This document shows, piece by piece, positions 45,760-54,348 of a DNA stretch of 58,064 nt. The notes beneath the pieces are model-generated. The model was not told the DNA's origin. It saw nothing but the letters and a program-made list of their open reading frames with translations, and made no database searches. This DNA is from Hylemonella gracilis ATCC 19624 (lineage in GTDB: Bacteria > Pseudomonadota > Gammaproteobacteria > Burkholderiales > Burkholderiaceae_C), in contig NZ_AEGR01000044.1 in NCBI RefSeq assembly GCF_000211835.1, forward strand, positions 1-58,064, read 5' to 3'. A program made the translations under genes and the position numbers. The number at the start of each line of letters is the position of its first letter. Position 1 is the stretch's first letter.

Positions 45760-47024
45760 ACACCCTCGCGAACACCGTCCCCAACAGCGCGCCCGCCTCC
45801 ATCGCTGGCTACACCCCCAAGCCCCACTTCCTTGACGGCTTGGCCCAGCGCGGCGTGCGCGAGCGCCTGGCGCAGCTGCGGCATGGCCGCGTCAGCCTGA
45901 TCGATCAGGGCCAGCGCGTGGACTACGGCCTGCCCGACGCGCGCTGCCCCCTGAGCGTGCAACTCGAAGTGCTGGACCCGCGTTTCTGGGGTGAGCTGGC
46001 GTTTGGCGGCTCCATCGGGGCCGGTGAAGCCTACATGGCGGGCTACTGGCGCTGTGACGACCTGACCGGCCTGGTGCGCATCCTGCTGCAGAACCGGGAC
46101 GTCCTCGACGGCATGGAGGGCGGCCTGGCCCGACTGACCGCGCCCCTGCAAAAGGCCTTGCACTGGGCCAACCGCAACACGCGCAGCGGCTCGCGCCGCA
46201 ACATCGCCGCGCACTACGACCTGGGCAACGACTTCTTCGCCCTCTTTCTCGACCCGACGATGATGTACTCCTGCGCGTACTACGAAACGCCGCAGACCAC
46301 GCTCGAAGAAGCCCAACAGGCGAGATTGCACCGCGTCTGCCAGCACCTGAAGCTGGGGCCCGACGACCATCTGCTCGAAATCGGCACCGGCTGGGGTGGC
46401 ATGGCCATCCACGCGGCCCAGCACTACGGCTGCCGCGTGACCACCACCACCATCTCGCGCCAGCAGTACGAATTGGCGCAAGAACGCGTGGCCGCCGCCG
46501 GGCTGCAAGACCGCATCACCTTGCTGCTGGAAGACTACCGTGACCTGACCGGCCAATACGACAAGCTGGTGTCGCTGGAAATGATCGAAGCCGTGGGCCA
46601 CCAGTTCTACGGCGACTACTTCGCGCAATGCGCGCGCCTGCTCAAGGACGACGGACTGATGCTGTTGCAGGCCATCACCATCGCCGACCAGCGCTACGAA
46701 GCGGCGCGCAAGTCCGTGGATTTCATCCAGCGCCACATCTTCCCCGGCAGCACCATCCCGTCCATCACGGCCATGCTCAACGCCATCACGGCCGAGACCG
46801 ACATGAAACTGGTGCGGCTCGACGACATCGGCCCGCACTACGCCACCACGCTGCGTCACTGGCGCGAGCGTTTCATGGCCCGGCTTGACGAAGTTCGTCT
46901 ACTCGGTTATCCGGACACGTTCATCCGCATGTGGGATTTCTACCTCTGCTACTGTGAGGGCGGCTTCGAGGAACGCGCCCTCGGCGACGTGCACATGCTG
47001 CTTGCGAAGCCCGGCGCCCGCTGA
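45756..47024 (+). CDS. cfa: cyclopropane-fatty-acyl-phospholipid synthase (second copy)
   Basis: This is a full-length CFA synthase type protein of 422 residues. It has an N-terminal lipid-binding half, the substrate motif [19 protein letters not shown] with MMYSCAYYE, the SAM motif [16 protein letters not shown], and the carbonate/active-site region [15 protein letters not shown]. It adds a methylene (or, in some homologues, methyl) group from SAM to unsaturated phospholipid acyl chains. It is the last gene of the cluster and overlaps DUF1365. Having two divergent CFA-family genes in one unit suggests two different modifications. Confidence 0.93.
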   Translation: MNTLANTVPNSAPASIAGYTPKPHFLDGLAQRGVRERLAQLRHGRVSLIDQGQRVDYGLPDARCPLSVQLEVLDPRFWGELAFGGSIGAGEAYMAGYWRCDDLTGLVRILLQNRDVLDGMEGGLARLTAPLQKALHWANRNTRSGSRRNIAAHYDLGNDFFALFLDPTMMYSCAYYETPQTTLEEAQQARLHRVCQHLKLGPDDHLLEIGTGWGGMAIHAAQHYGCRVTTTTISRQQYELAQERVAAAGLQDRITLLLEDYRDLTGQYDKLVSLEMIEAVGHQFYGDYFAQCARLLKDDGLMLLQAITIADQRYEAARKSVDFIQRHIFPGSTIPSITAMLNAITAETDMKLVRLDDIGPHYATTLRHWRERFMARLDEVRLLGYPDTFIRMWDFYLCYCEGGFEERALGDVHMLLAKPGAR

Positions 47025-47098
47025 ACCTGGCTGTGACCTTGGCGGTGAAGGTGCCGCCACATCACACCTCCCCCGGCTGTTCACCCCCTCTCTCATCC

Positions 47099-48754
47099 AT
47101 GTCCATACGCAACAAACTCCTGCTCGCCTTTGGCTCGGTGGTGGCCATCGTCTTGCTGGCCATCGGGCTTGCCATCTATCTGCTCTCCGAGGCGAACGCG
47201 CGCTTTGACAACTACGTGTCGGGCATCAACGCGCGGGCCCTCACCGCCGCTCAGGTCCGCGCGGCGGTGGACCAACGCGCGATCGCCGCGCGCAACCTCG
47301 TCCTGGTCACCCGCGCCGAGGACATCGCCGAAGAAAGCCGCATCGCTCAGCAAGCGCACCAGGAAGCCACCGTGGCCCTCAAGCGCCTGACCGAGCTGGC
47401 GCAAGACCCGGAGGCTTCCCGAGAAGCGCGCGAATTCATCCGTGACATCGCGGCGGTCGAGGCCCAGTACGCCCCCGTGGCGCTGAACATCGTGGACCTC
47501 GCCGTGCGCGGTCAGCGCGAGGAAGCCATACGCAAGATGAACGAGGAGTGCCGACCGCTGCTGGCGCGCTTGATCCAGGCCACCGACAGCTACGCCAAGT
47601 TCACCGCCTCGCGCGCCGATCAGCGGGTGGCCGCGGCAAGCGAAGCCTATGAGAGTCAACGCGCGCTGCTGATCGCGGTGTGCGGACTCGCCATCGCCTT
47701 GGCGGTGGCGGCCGGTCTGCTGATTGAGCGCAATCTGCAGCATGACCTGGGCACGGAGCCCGCGCAGATGCGCCAGCTGGTCGGCACGGTGGCGGCCGGT
47801 GACTTGTCCGCCGCGCTCGCGGTGCGCGAGGGCGATCAGCGCAGCGTGCTGGCGACCATGGCGCGCATGCAGGGCAGCCTGCGCGGCATCGTCGCCACGG
47901 TCCGGGAAGAAGCCCGCGAAGTCTCGCTGGCTTCCGAGCAGATCGCGGCGGGCAACGCGGAGCTGGCCTCGCGCACCGAAAGCCAGGCCAGCTCGCTGGA
48001 GCAGACGGCCGCGGCCATGGAGCAATTCGGCGCGACGGTGCGTCAGAACGCCGACAACGCCGCCCGCGCCGACGAGCTGGCCCGCCAAGCCCGCGACGTC
48101 GCCTTGAACGGCGGCGAGGTCGTGGGCCAGGTGGTGCAAACCATGCAGGGCATCAACCAAAGTTCGCGCAAGATTTCCGAGATCATCGGCGTGATCGACG
48201 GCATTGCCTTCCAGACCAACATCCTCGCGCTGAACGCGGCGGTCGAAGCCGCCCGCGCGGGCGAGCAAGGTCGTGGCTTCGCGGTCGTGGCCAGCGAGGT
48301 GCGCAACCTCGCCGGCCGCAGCGCCGAGGCTGCGAAGGAAATCAAGACCCTGATCACCGGCAGCGTGGCGCAAATCACGAGGGGCACCGAGCTGGCGGAA
48401 ACGGCGGGCGCGACCATGGAACGCATGGTCAGCAGCATCCGTCAGGTGACCGAGGTGGTGGAAGAGATCGCCAGCGCCAGCAAGGAGCAAAGCGCGGGCG
48501 TAACGCAGGTGAGCGAGGCCATCGTCTTCATGGACCGCGTCACGCAGGACAACGCGGCCATGGTGGAAGAGATGTCCGTCTCGGCGCGCGGCTTGCACGA
48601 AAAATCGCAGACCTTGGTGCGCACCGTGGCCAGCTTCCGCCTGCCCTCGGATCGGGCCATCGCGGCGGCGGTCAACATGCCCAGCCGCTCGACGACCTAC
48701 CCTGGCCAGAAAGCCTCGCAGGATCTGCCCGTGCTCAAGCAGCTGGCCGCATGA
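47099..48754 (+). CDS. methyl-accepting chemotaxis protein (4HB type)
   Basis: This is a chemoreceptor of 551 residues. The first membrane helix ([23 protein letters not shown]) starts near residue 7. A helical periplasmic sensor follows to about residue 185, then a second helix ([20 protein letters not shown]), a HAMP-like linker and the signalling domain. The tip matches the universal sequence around [23 protein letters not shown]. No C-terminal pentapeptide is present. Its 3' end overlaps the convergent mobA 3' end by 20 bases. Sensing of an aromatic acid is suggested only by that neighbour. Confidence 0.93.
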   Translation: MSIRNKLLLAFGSVVAIVLLAIGLAIYLLSEANARFDNYVSGINARALTAAQVRAAVDQRAIAARNLVLVTRAEDIAEESRIAQQAHQEATVALKRLTELAQDPEASREAREFIRDIAAVEAQYAPVALNIVDLAVRGQREEAIRKMNEECRPLLARLIQATDSYAKFTASRADQRVAAASEAYESQRALLIAVCGLAIALAVAAGLLIERNLQHDLGTEPAQMRQLVGTVAAGDLSAALAVREGDQRSVLATMARMQGSLRGIVATVREEAREVSLASEQIAAGNAELASRTESQASSLEQTAAAMEQFGATVRQNADNAARADELARQARDVALNGGEVVGQVVQTMQGINQSSRKISEIIGVIDGIAFQTNILALNAAVEAARAGEQGRGFAVVASEVRNLAGRSAEAAKEIKTLITGSVAQITRGTELAETAGATMERMVSSIRQVTEVVEEIASASKEQSAGVTQVSEAIVFMDRVTQDNAAMVEEMSVSARGLHEKSQTLVRTVASFRLPSDRAIAAAVNMPSRSTTYPGQKASQDLPVLKQLAA

Positions 48755-50678
48755 ACCCTGCGAAGAAACTGGCCAGTTGCGCATGCGCGGCCAGCGGCAG
48801 CACGAGCGCGATGTACTGATCGGGGCGCACCACGACCAGCGCCCCCTGCGCGCGGTCCACGCCGCGCAGGTCAAAAATGTCCGGTGCGGGACGGCCTGGC
48901 TTGATCTGCGCGCTGAACAGCTTCTCGTAGTCACGCAGACCGTGGTGGCCCTTGCGCGGCCACAGCAGCGCGGGCATGGTTTCGATGGCCAGGTCCCGGT
49001 GGCTGGGTTGGAAGATGGCGCGCAGGTCGAACACGGCGTCCGGGTCCTGGCCCGCAGGAGTGAACTTGCGCACGGGCGAATCGGGCGAGGTCTCCAGAAA
49101 ACGGCAGAGCGCGCGCACACCGTTCTTGTCATCCACGGCGTCGTTCTGCCCTGCGAAAGCGTAAAGACGCCAGCGCCCGTCGGCCTTGCCCGCATGCCCC
49201 AGGTGAACCACCTTGGCGTCGGTGATGCGCAAGACCTCGGCGGAATGGAAACGCGTCCCCACCTCGAACCCCGTGGCCAGCGCCTGATGCGCGCCATCAC
49301 CGCAGATCAGCGAGGCGCTGTACTTCGTGCCCATGCCCGCTGTGAAGCGCAGGTGCCGCTCGAAGTAGCTCTGGAATTCCTTCGGGTCCACGCCGCCCTG
49401 ACCCGGCCCGCCACCAGCTTCCTCTGAAGCTGGTTTCTCGCTGATCATCTTGGCCCACTCGCGGTCGAAGTCGATCAGCTGCTGGCCCACGGTCTGGCGC
49501 TCGGCGTTGTAGCTGTGCAGCAGCGAGGGCGGACACAGGCCGCGCAACACGGCGGCCAGCTTCCAGCCCAGGTTGAAGGTGTCCTGCATGGAGAAGTTCA
49601 TGCCCTGGCCCGCCTTGGGGCTGTGGGTGTGGCAGGCATCGCCCGCGATGAAGACGCGCGGCAATTGCACCGCTTCCCGTCCCGCGGGCACGTCGTCGTA
49701 CTTGTCACAGATGCGGTGGCCGATCTCGTACACCGACCACCAGGCGACCTCTTTCACCTCCAACGTATGCGGCTGGAAGATGCGCTGGGCCGCGCCGATC
49801 AGCTGCTCGACCGTGATCTGCTTCTGGGCCACGCGCTCATCCTCGCCCAGCTTGTCCATCTCCACATAGAAGCGCACCAGGTGCCCGCCCTCGCGCGGGA
49901 TGATCATCAGGCTGCCCTCGTTCGACTGGATGGCCACCTTGTGCCGGATGTCCGGAAAGTCCGTCAGCGGCAGCACGTCCATCACGCCCCAGGCCTGGTG
50001 CGCGGCCTCGCCCACCAGTTCACGGCCGATGGCCGCGCGGGTGGCGCTGCGCGCGCCGTCGCAACCCACCACGTAGCGCGCGCGCACCGTCTCGCGCTGG
50101 CCGGCGTGCGCGGCATCGACGCGCTCCAGCGTGACCGTGACGGGGTAGTCGACCGCCTGGTCATCCACCGTCACCTCCAGCAGCTTGCGTCCATAGTGCG
50201 GCTCCAGGCGGCTGGGCGAATGGCGCATGGTCTCCAGGTAGAAGTCGTGCACACGGGCCTGGTTCAGCACCACGTGCGGGAACTCCGACAGGCCATCTTC
50301 CGTGTCTTGCACGCGGCCATGGCGCACGATGCGGTCAGGACGTTGCGGATCGGGTTTCCAGAACGTCACCTCGTTGATCCAGCAAGCCTCCTTCAGCACC
50401 CGCTCCGAGAAGTTGAAGGCCTCGAACATCTCCATGGTGCGGCAGGCGATGCCATCGGCCTGCCCTTTCTCCAGCGGGCCGTCCTTCTGTTCGACGATGG
50501 CGGTGCGGATCTCCGGAAAAGCCGCCAGCTGCGTGGCCAGCGTCAGCCCGGCCGGGCCGCAGCCCACGATGAGCACGTCCACCTGGGCGGGCACGGCCTC
50601 GGTATGCGGCAGGGCCAAGGGTGAGGCGGGATGGATGTGGGGGTCACCGGCGCGAAAGCCGTCGAGGTGGAATTGCAT
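48735..50678 (-). CDS. mobA: 3-hydroxybenzoate 4-monooxygenase
   Basis: This is a FAD-dependent aromatic hydroxylase that converts 3-hydroxybenzoate to protocatechuate with NADPH and O2. The 647-residue product has the FAD motif [14 protein letters not shown], the DG motif [11 protein letters not shown], and the second FAD motif [23 protein letters not shown]-terminal thioredoxin-like domain ends with [21 protein letters not shown]. Sequence runs such as [19 protein letters not shown] and [23 protein letters not shown] match my recollection of the Comamonas testosteroni enzyme closely; phenol 2-monooxygenases are the next alternative. GGAG lies eight bases before the ATG at 50678. A MarR-type gene lies upstream on the same strand. 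Confidence 0.9.
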   Translation of the reverse strand: MQFHLDGFRAGDPHIHPASPLALPHTEAVPAQVDVLIVGCGPAGLTLATQLAAFPEIRTAIVEQKDGPLEKGQADGIACRTMEMFEAFNFSERVLKEACWINEVTFWKPDPQRPDRIVRHGRVQDTEDGLSEFPHVVLNQARVHDFYLETMRHSPSRLEPHYGRKLLEVTVDDQAVDYPVTVTLERVDAAHAGQRETVRARYVVGCDGARSATRAAIGRELVGEAAHQAWGVMDVLPLTDFPDIRHKVAIQSNEGSLMIIPREGGHLVRFYVEMDKLGEDERVAQKQITVEQLIGAAQRIFQPHTLEVKEVAWWSVYEIGHRICDKYDDVPAGREAVQLPRVFIAGDACHTHSPKAGQGMNFSMQDTFNLGWKLAAVLRGLCPPSLLHSYNAERQTVGQQLIDFDREWAKMISEKPASEEAGGGPGQGGVDPKEFQSYFERHLRFTAGMGTKYSASLICGDGAHQALATGFEVGTRFHSAEVLRITDAKVVHLGHAGKADGRWRLYAFAGQNDAVDDKNGVRALCRFLETSPDSPVRKFTPAGQDPDAVFDLRAIFQPSHRDLAIETMPALLWPRKGHHGLRDYEKLFSAQIKPGRPAPDIFDLRGVDRAQGALVVVRPDQYIALVLPLAAHAQLASFFAGFMRPAA

Positions 50679-50710
50679 GGCGGGTCTCCAGACAGGTCCG
50701 GCGTGACCCG

Positions 50711-50745
50711 GACACAATTAATATGTATGAATACTATATGCATGC
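50711..50745. promoter_or_regulatory. AT-rich operator region of mobA
   Basis: This is a sharply AT-rich island in the mobR-mobA gap (50679-50857). It contains the palindrome GTATGAATAC (50725-50734) and overlapping ATGCAT/GCATGC palindromes (50738-50745). A possible -10 box TATTAA is on the mobA strand. MarR-type regulators bind such palindromes, so this is the likely MobR site. Confidence 0.5.
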
Positions 50746-50857
50746 TGTTTAGTTGCCGTCAAGAGGGCCATCCAAGACCGTGGGGCCAGCTCGGACATGC
50801 CAGCCCCTGGCGGCGGACCGACGGCCACGCCTCCTCAAAAACAGACAGGAACAGCGT

Positions 50858-51325
50858 TCAGTCGCGCGCGGGCGTGCTGCTGAGTTCGGCCTGGGCCTCG
50901 ATGATCAGCGCCATCAGGCGCATCAGTTCGTCGCGCTCGCTGGCCGACAACGGCTCCAGCAAACGCTCCTGCGTCGTGAGCACGCGCGGGATCACCGCCT
51001 TAAGGATGCGCAGACCCTCGTCCGTGGGGCTGATCAGGCGCACACGCCGGTCTTGGGGGCTCATGCTGCGCAGCACCAAGCCCCGCGCCTCCAGACGGTC
51101 GATCACGCCTCCGATGGTGGCCGCGTCGTAACTGATGGACTGCGCCAGCGTTTTCTGGTCGATCCCCGGCTGCTGGCAGATCGCGTGCAGCGCCGAGTAC
51201 TGCACGGGCGTGAGGCCCAGCTCCGCCACTTCCTCACTGAACAAGGCCACGGCCAACTGCTGCAGCCGCCGCGCCAGGTGGCCAGGCAAGGTGCGCGGGT
51301 CCAGGCTTTTCCATTTGTCGGTCAT
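50858..51325 (-). CDS. mobR: MarR-family regulator (MobR-like)
   Basis: This is a MarR-type repressor of 155 residues: a winged helix (IDQKTLAQSISYDAATIGGVIDRLEARGLV, then RSMSPQDRRVRLISPTDEG) between helical dimerisation ends. The ATG at 51325 has CGGAG at the right distance; longer starts up to 51466 are not family-like. In Comamonas testosteroni a MarR protein, MobR, represses mobA and is released by 3-hydroxybenzoate. Position just upstream of mobA on the same strand makes that role likely here. Confidence 0.82.
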   Translation of the reverse strand: MTDKWKSLDPRTLPGHLARRLQQLAVALFSEEVAELGLTPVQYSALHAICQQPGIDQKTLAQSISYDAATIGGVIDRLEARGLVLRSMSPQDRRVRLISPTDEGLRILKAVIPRVLTTQERLLEPLSASERDELMRLMALIIEAQAELSSTPARD

Positions 51326-51544
51326 GTCACTCCGTCTCGCTTGCCGCGGCTTGAAGAGCCGCTCCACCTCGTCGCCATCGCGCATCTCGTCCAGCGCTGC
51401 ACCACCCAAGGCCCACCCAGCCGCGGGCGAGCTGGGTGTCTTGCGGCTTTGGGCTGCATTGTGCATGCGTGACCCTCGACCATTGAGCGGTCATGAATTC
51501 CCGCCGGAAGGTCGTCGCGCGTCAACCCGAGCTGCGAAATGGTT

Positions 51545-51571
51545 CTGTTTGGCGCAAAATGCGCCAAACAG
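51545..51571. promoter_or_regulatory. perfect 12-bp inverted repeat over the ParD-like ribosome site
   Basis: CTGTTTGGCGCA (51545-51556) and TGCGCCAAACAG (51560-51571) are exact inverted arms around AAA. The right arm overlaps AGGAG (51570-51574), the ribosome site of the gene starting at 51582. It could be a DNA operator for autoregulation or an mRNA hairpin that hides the ribosome site. The rest of 51326-51544 shows nothing recognisable. Confidence 0.8.
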
Positions 51572-51581
51572 GAGAAGCGCC

Positions 51582-51935
51582 ATGCCTCAATCCGACACCG
51601 GTTTTGCATCCGTCAAACTGCCCGCCACTTTGGTGAACCAGGCGCGCGAGGCCGCGCAGCCCATGCGCCGCTCGGTGGCGGGTCAGGTGGAATACTGGGC
51701 CACGCTGGGCCGCATCGTGGAGCGCAGTGGCCTGACCGCGCAGGAAGCGCAAACCGCCATTGCCAGCTTTGATGCAGCCGCACGGCGTGCGCGCGCCGTG
51801 CGCAGTGAGCCCGCAAGCCAGGCAGACACCCTGCTCGCCCAATTCATGACCGTGGAAAACGATGGCAGCCTGGCGCAGCGCGTGCGCGAGGTGGTCGCCA
51901 GCAACCGGAGCAAAGCGGGCCCAGCAGCCACCTGA
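51582..51935 (+). CDS. ParD-like antitoxin-type protein, solitary
   Basis: This is a 117-residue protein opening FASVKLPATLVNQAREAAQPMRRSVAGQVEYWATLGRIVERSG, which matches the ParD-like family: a ribbon-helix-helix DNA-binding type N-terminus, then a helical tail. Type II antitoxins of this form normally neutralise a ParE toxin, but no toxin ORF lies next to it; the flanks are the MarR gene and the repair operon. It may act as a free-standing regulator. A perfect 12-bp inverted repeat covers its ribosome site, consistent with autoregulation. AGGAG lies eight bases before the ATG. Confidence 0.75.
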   Translation: MPQSDTGFASVKLPATLVNQAREAAQPMRRSVAGQVEYWATLGRIVERSGLTAQEAQTAIASFDAAARRARAVRSEPASQADTLLAQFMTVENDGSLAQRVREVVASNRSKAGPAAT

Positions 51936-52057
51936 TATGGGCTCCTGGCCGCTTCACCAGCTTGGCCTTGTGATCGGGCGATGCGCCACCCTCCACAGGT
52001 TCTGGGTTTCGAAGGAACAGGTCCGAAAACGGCGAGTCCAGTCTGGGCCGACTGCCT

Positions 52058-53785
52058 ATGATCCAGCCCATGGACACGCCCCTGGACCCCGACCACTGCT
52101 ACCCGGCCTTGCTGGCGCGGGATGCGCGCTTCGATGGCGTCTGGTTCGTCGCGGTCCGCACCACCGGGGTTTACTGCCGCCCCATCTGCCGCGTGCGCCC
52201 ACCCAAGCGCGAGAACTGCCGCTTCTTCCCGACCGCCGCGCTGGCGGAAGCGGCACACTTCCGTCCCTGCCTGAAATGCCGCCCGGAACTGGCGCCCCTC
52301 GCCCGCCGCTGGAGCGCGATGGACGCGACCGACGTGCTGGCCCGCGAAGCCGTGCGCTGGCTAGACGAATGCTCGCCCGAGATGGCGACGCTGCCCGCCT
52401 TGGCGGCCCACCTCGGGGTCAGCGAACGGCATGTGCGGCGCGTCTTCACCGCCGTGCACGGCGTCGGCCCGCTGCAGTATTTGCAGACGCGTCGGCTGCT
52501 GCTTGCCAAGCAGCTGCTGACCGACACGGCGATGCCCGTGTCCGAAGTGGCGCTCGCGTCGGGCTTCGGCAGCCTGCGACGCTTCAACGCCTCCTTCGCT
52601 GACCACTATCGCCTCAAGCCCAGTGCCTTGCGCCGAACTTCGCAAGAGGCCACAGCCGCGGCACCAGACACAGTTGAACTGCGCCTGGACCTGCGTCCGC
52701 CCTTGCTTGGCCGCGCGCTGCTGCAATTTCTGGTGGCACGCGCGGTGCCGGGCGTAGAGCAGGTCGATGTCGAAGCGATGACGGTGTTGCGCAGCGTGCG
52801 CCTGAGCCGCCCCGGCGCGGAAGATCTGCTGGGCTGGGTGCAAATCCATCTGCCGCCGGACGACACGGAGCGTGCGCAAGTCCGGGCGCGGCTGAGTGCG
52901 TCCTTGTGGCCCGCCATCGCCACACTGATGCCACGGCTGCGCCGCTGGCTGGACCTGGACGCCGATCCGGCCGCGATCGCCGCCGCGCTCGGTGACGAAC
53001 TCGGTGGCCCGGCGACCGGCCTGCGGCTGCCGGGCACCATCGACCGCTTCGAACTCGCGATCCGCGCGGTGCTGGGGCAGCAAGTGACCGTGGCGGCGGC
53101 GCGCACGCTCGCCACGCGGCTGATCACGCGCTTCGGCGAGCGGCTGCCACCCGCACTCGGCGCCCCGGATGGCATCACCCACGCCTTCCCGCCGCCGGAG
53201 CGACTCGCCGCCGCGACGGTGGACGACATCGCCTCGCTCGGCCTGCCAGCCCGTCGCGCGCAGGCGCTGATCACCCTGGTGCAGCGCTGGCCCACGCTTG
53301 CCTACGCCCAGGGACGCGGCGAGGTGACCGCGGCCATTGCCGAGCTGGTCGAACTGCCCGGCCTCGGCCCCTGGACCGCGCACTACATGCTGATGCGCGG
53401 CTGGAGCTGGCCGGATGCTTTTCCACCGGCGGACGTGGTGCTGAAGCAGCGCATGGAACAACGCGCCGATCGGGCGCTCAAGCCCTCGGAAGTGGCCGCC
53501 GCCGCACAGGCATTCGCGCCCTACCGCAGCTACGCGGTGCTGCAGCTGTGGCGCGAAGCGGCGCAAGCCACCAGCGCCCGCAGCGCCCGTAGTGCTTCCG
53601 GACGCGACGCCGGACACAAAGTCAAACACACGGTCAAGCGCACGATCAAGCACATGGTCCAACGCACAGAAGAAAGCACCGTCAAGGGCAAGGCCCCACA
53701 TGCATCTCCCGTTGCGACGAGACGGACAACCGATCCGAAGCGCCGCGCCCGATCAGCCCCCCGCCCACCAGGAGCCGCCTCATGA
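52058..53785 (+). CDS. Ada/AlkA fusion: methylphosphotriester sensor plus 3-methyladenine DNA glycosylase
   Basis: This is a 575-residue fusion protein of the alkylation response. The N-terminal Ada domain has the four zinc cysteines Cys40, Cys44, Cys71 and Cys74 in the E. coli Ada spacing, the first being the methyl acceptor for phosphotriesters. An AraC-type HTH (GVSERHVRRVFTAVHGVGPL, ASGFGSLRRFNASFADHYRL) follows at about 95-195. The AlkA half has the helix-hairpin-helix LPGLGPWTAHYML and the catalytic Asp in PPADVVLKQ. After about residue 500 comes a basic, low-complexity tail of some 75 residues, unusual for the family. It should both sense methylation and excise damaged bases. The ogt gene overlaps its 3' end (ATGA). 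Confidence 0.93.
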   Translation: MIQPMDTPLDPDHCYPALLARDARFDGVWFVAVRTTGVYCRPICRVRPPKRENCRFFPTAALAEAAHFRPCLKCRPELAPLARRWSAMDATDVLAREAVRWLDECSPEMATLPALAAHLGVSERHVRRVFTAVHGVGPLQYLQTRRLLLAKQLLTDTAMPVSEVALASGFGSLRRFNASFADHYRLKPSALRRTSQEATAAAPDTVELRLDLRPPLLGRALLQFLVARAVPGVEQVDVEAMTVLRSVRLSRPGAEDLLGWVQIHLPPDDTERAQVRARLSASLWPAIATLMPRLRRWLDLDADPAAIAAALGDELGGPATGLRLPGTIDRFELAIRAVLGQQVTVAAARTLATRLITRFGERLPPALGAPDGITHAFPPPERLAAATVDDIASLGLPARRAQALITLVQRWPTLAYAQGRGEVTAAIAELVELPGLGPWTAHYMLMRGWSWPDAFPPADVVLKQRMEQRADRALKPSEVAAAAQAFAPYRSYAVLQLWREAAQATSARSARSASGRDAGHKVKHTVKRTIKHMVQRTEESTVKGKAPHASPVATRRTTDPKRRARSAPRPPGAAS

Positions 53786-54348
53786 ATCACCTGTGCCACA
53801 CCACCCTGGACACGCCCTTGGGCGCCGTGCTGATCGCGCGCAACGCGGACGGCCTGTCCGGCCTCTGGTTCGAGGGCCAGAAGTACCATCCCGGCACGCT
53901 GGCCGCGCCACGACGCGACGATGACGCGCTGTTGACAGAGGCCGTCATCAACTTGTGCGATTATTTCGTCGGCAAACCGTTGCGTGCGCTGCCGCTGTCA
54001 CCGTCCGGTACCCCGTTCCAGCAAGCCGTCTGGCGCGCCCTGCTCGCTATCCCGGCAGGCACGACGCTCAGCTACGGTGAACTGGCCCGGCGGGTTGGCC
54101 GACCGCAGGCGGTGCGCGCGGCGGCGGCGGCGGTGGGACGCAATCCCCTGTCGGTGATCATTCCCTGTCATCGGGTGCTGGGCGCCGACGGCGCGCTGAC
54201 CGGTTATGCCGGTGGTCTGCACCGCAAGCAGGCGCTGCTGACGCTGGAAGGCGCCTGGCGCGAGACCACGCCGCTCAGCGCGACACCTGCCCGCGCATCA
54301 TCCCGGACGGCCATGGCGCCGTCCCTGTTCTCTGGAGTTCTTGTTTGA
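53782..54348 (+). CDS. ogt: methylated-DNA--[protein]-cysteine S-methyltransferase
   Basis: This enzyme directly repairs O6-methylguanine by transferring the methyl group to its own Cys, once per molecule. The 188-residue protein has the acceptor Cys129 in NPLSVIIPCHRVLG, preceded by the helix-turn-helix FQQAVWRALLAIPAGTTLSYGELA. The length and PCHRV motif fit Ogt/MGMT. The C-terminal ~15 residues are a non-conserved tail. ATGA overlaps with the Ada/AlkA gene make one operon for alkylation repair. Confidence 0.96.
   Translation: MNHLCHTTLDTPLGAVLIARNADGLSGLWFEGQKYHPGTLAAPRRDDDALLTEAVINLCDYFVGKPLRALPLSPSGTPFQQAVWRALLAIPAGTTLSYGELARRVGRPQAVRAAAAAVGRNPLSVIIPCHRVLGADGALTGYAGGLHRKQALLTLEGAWRETTPLSATPARASSRTAMAPSLFSGVLV

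Noticed and set aside
47093-49300. 735-codon minus-strand frame spanning the second chemoreceptor and the end of mobA
   Set aside because: It overlaps two confident genes and reads as His/Gly/Arg-rich nonsense typical of an antisense frame.
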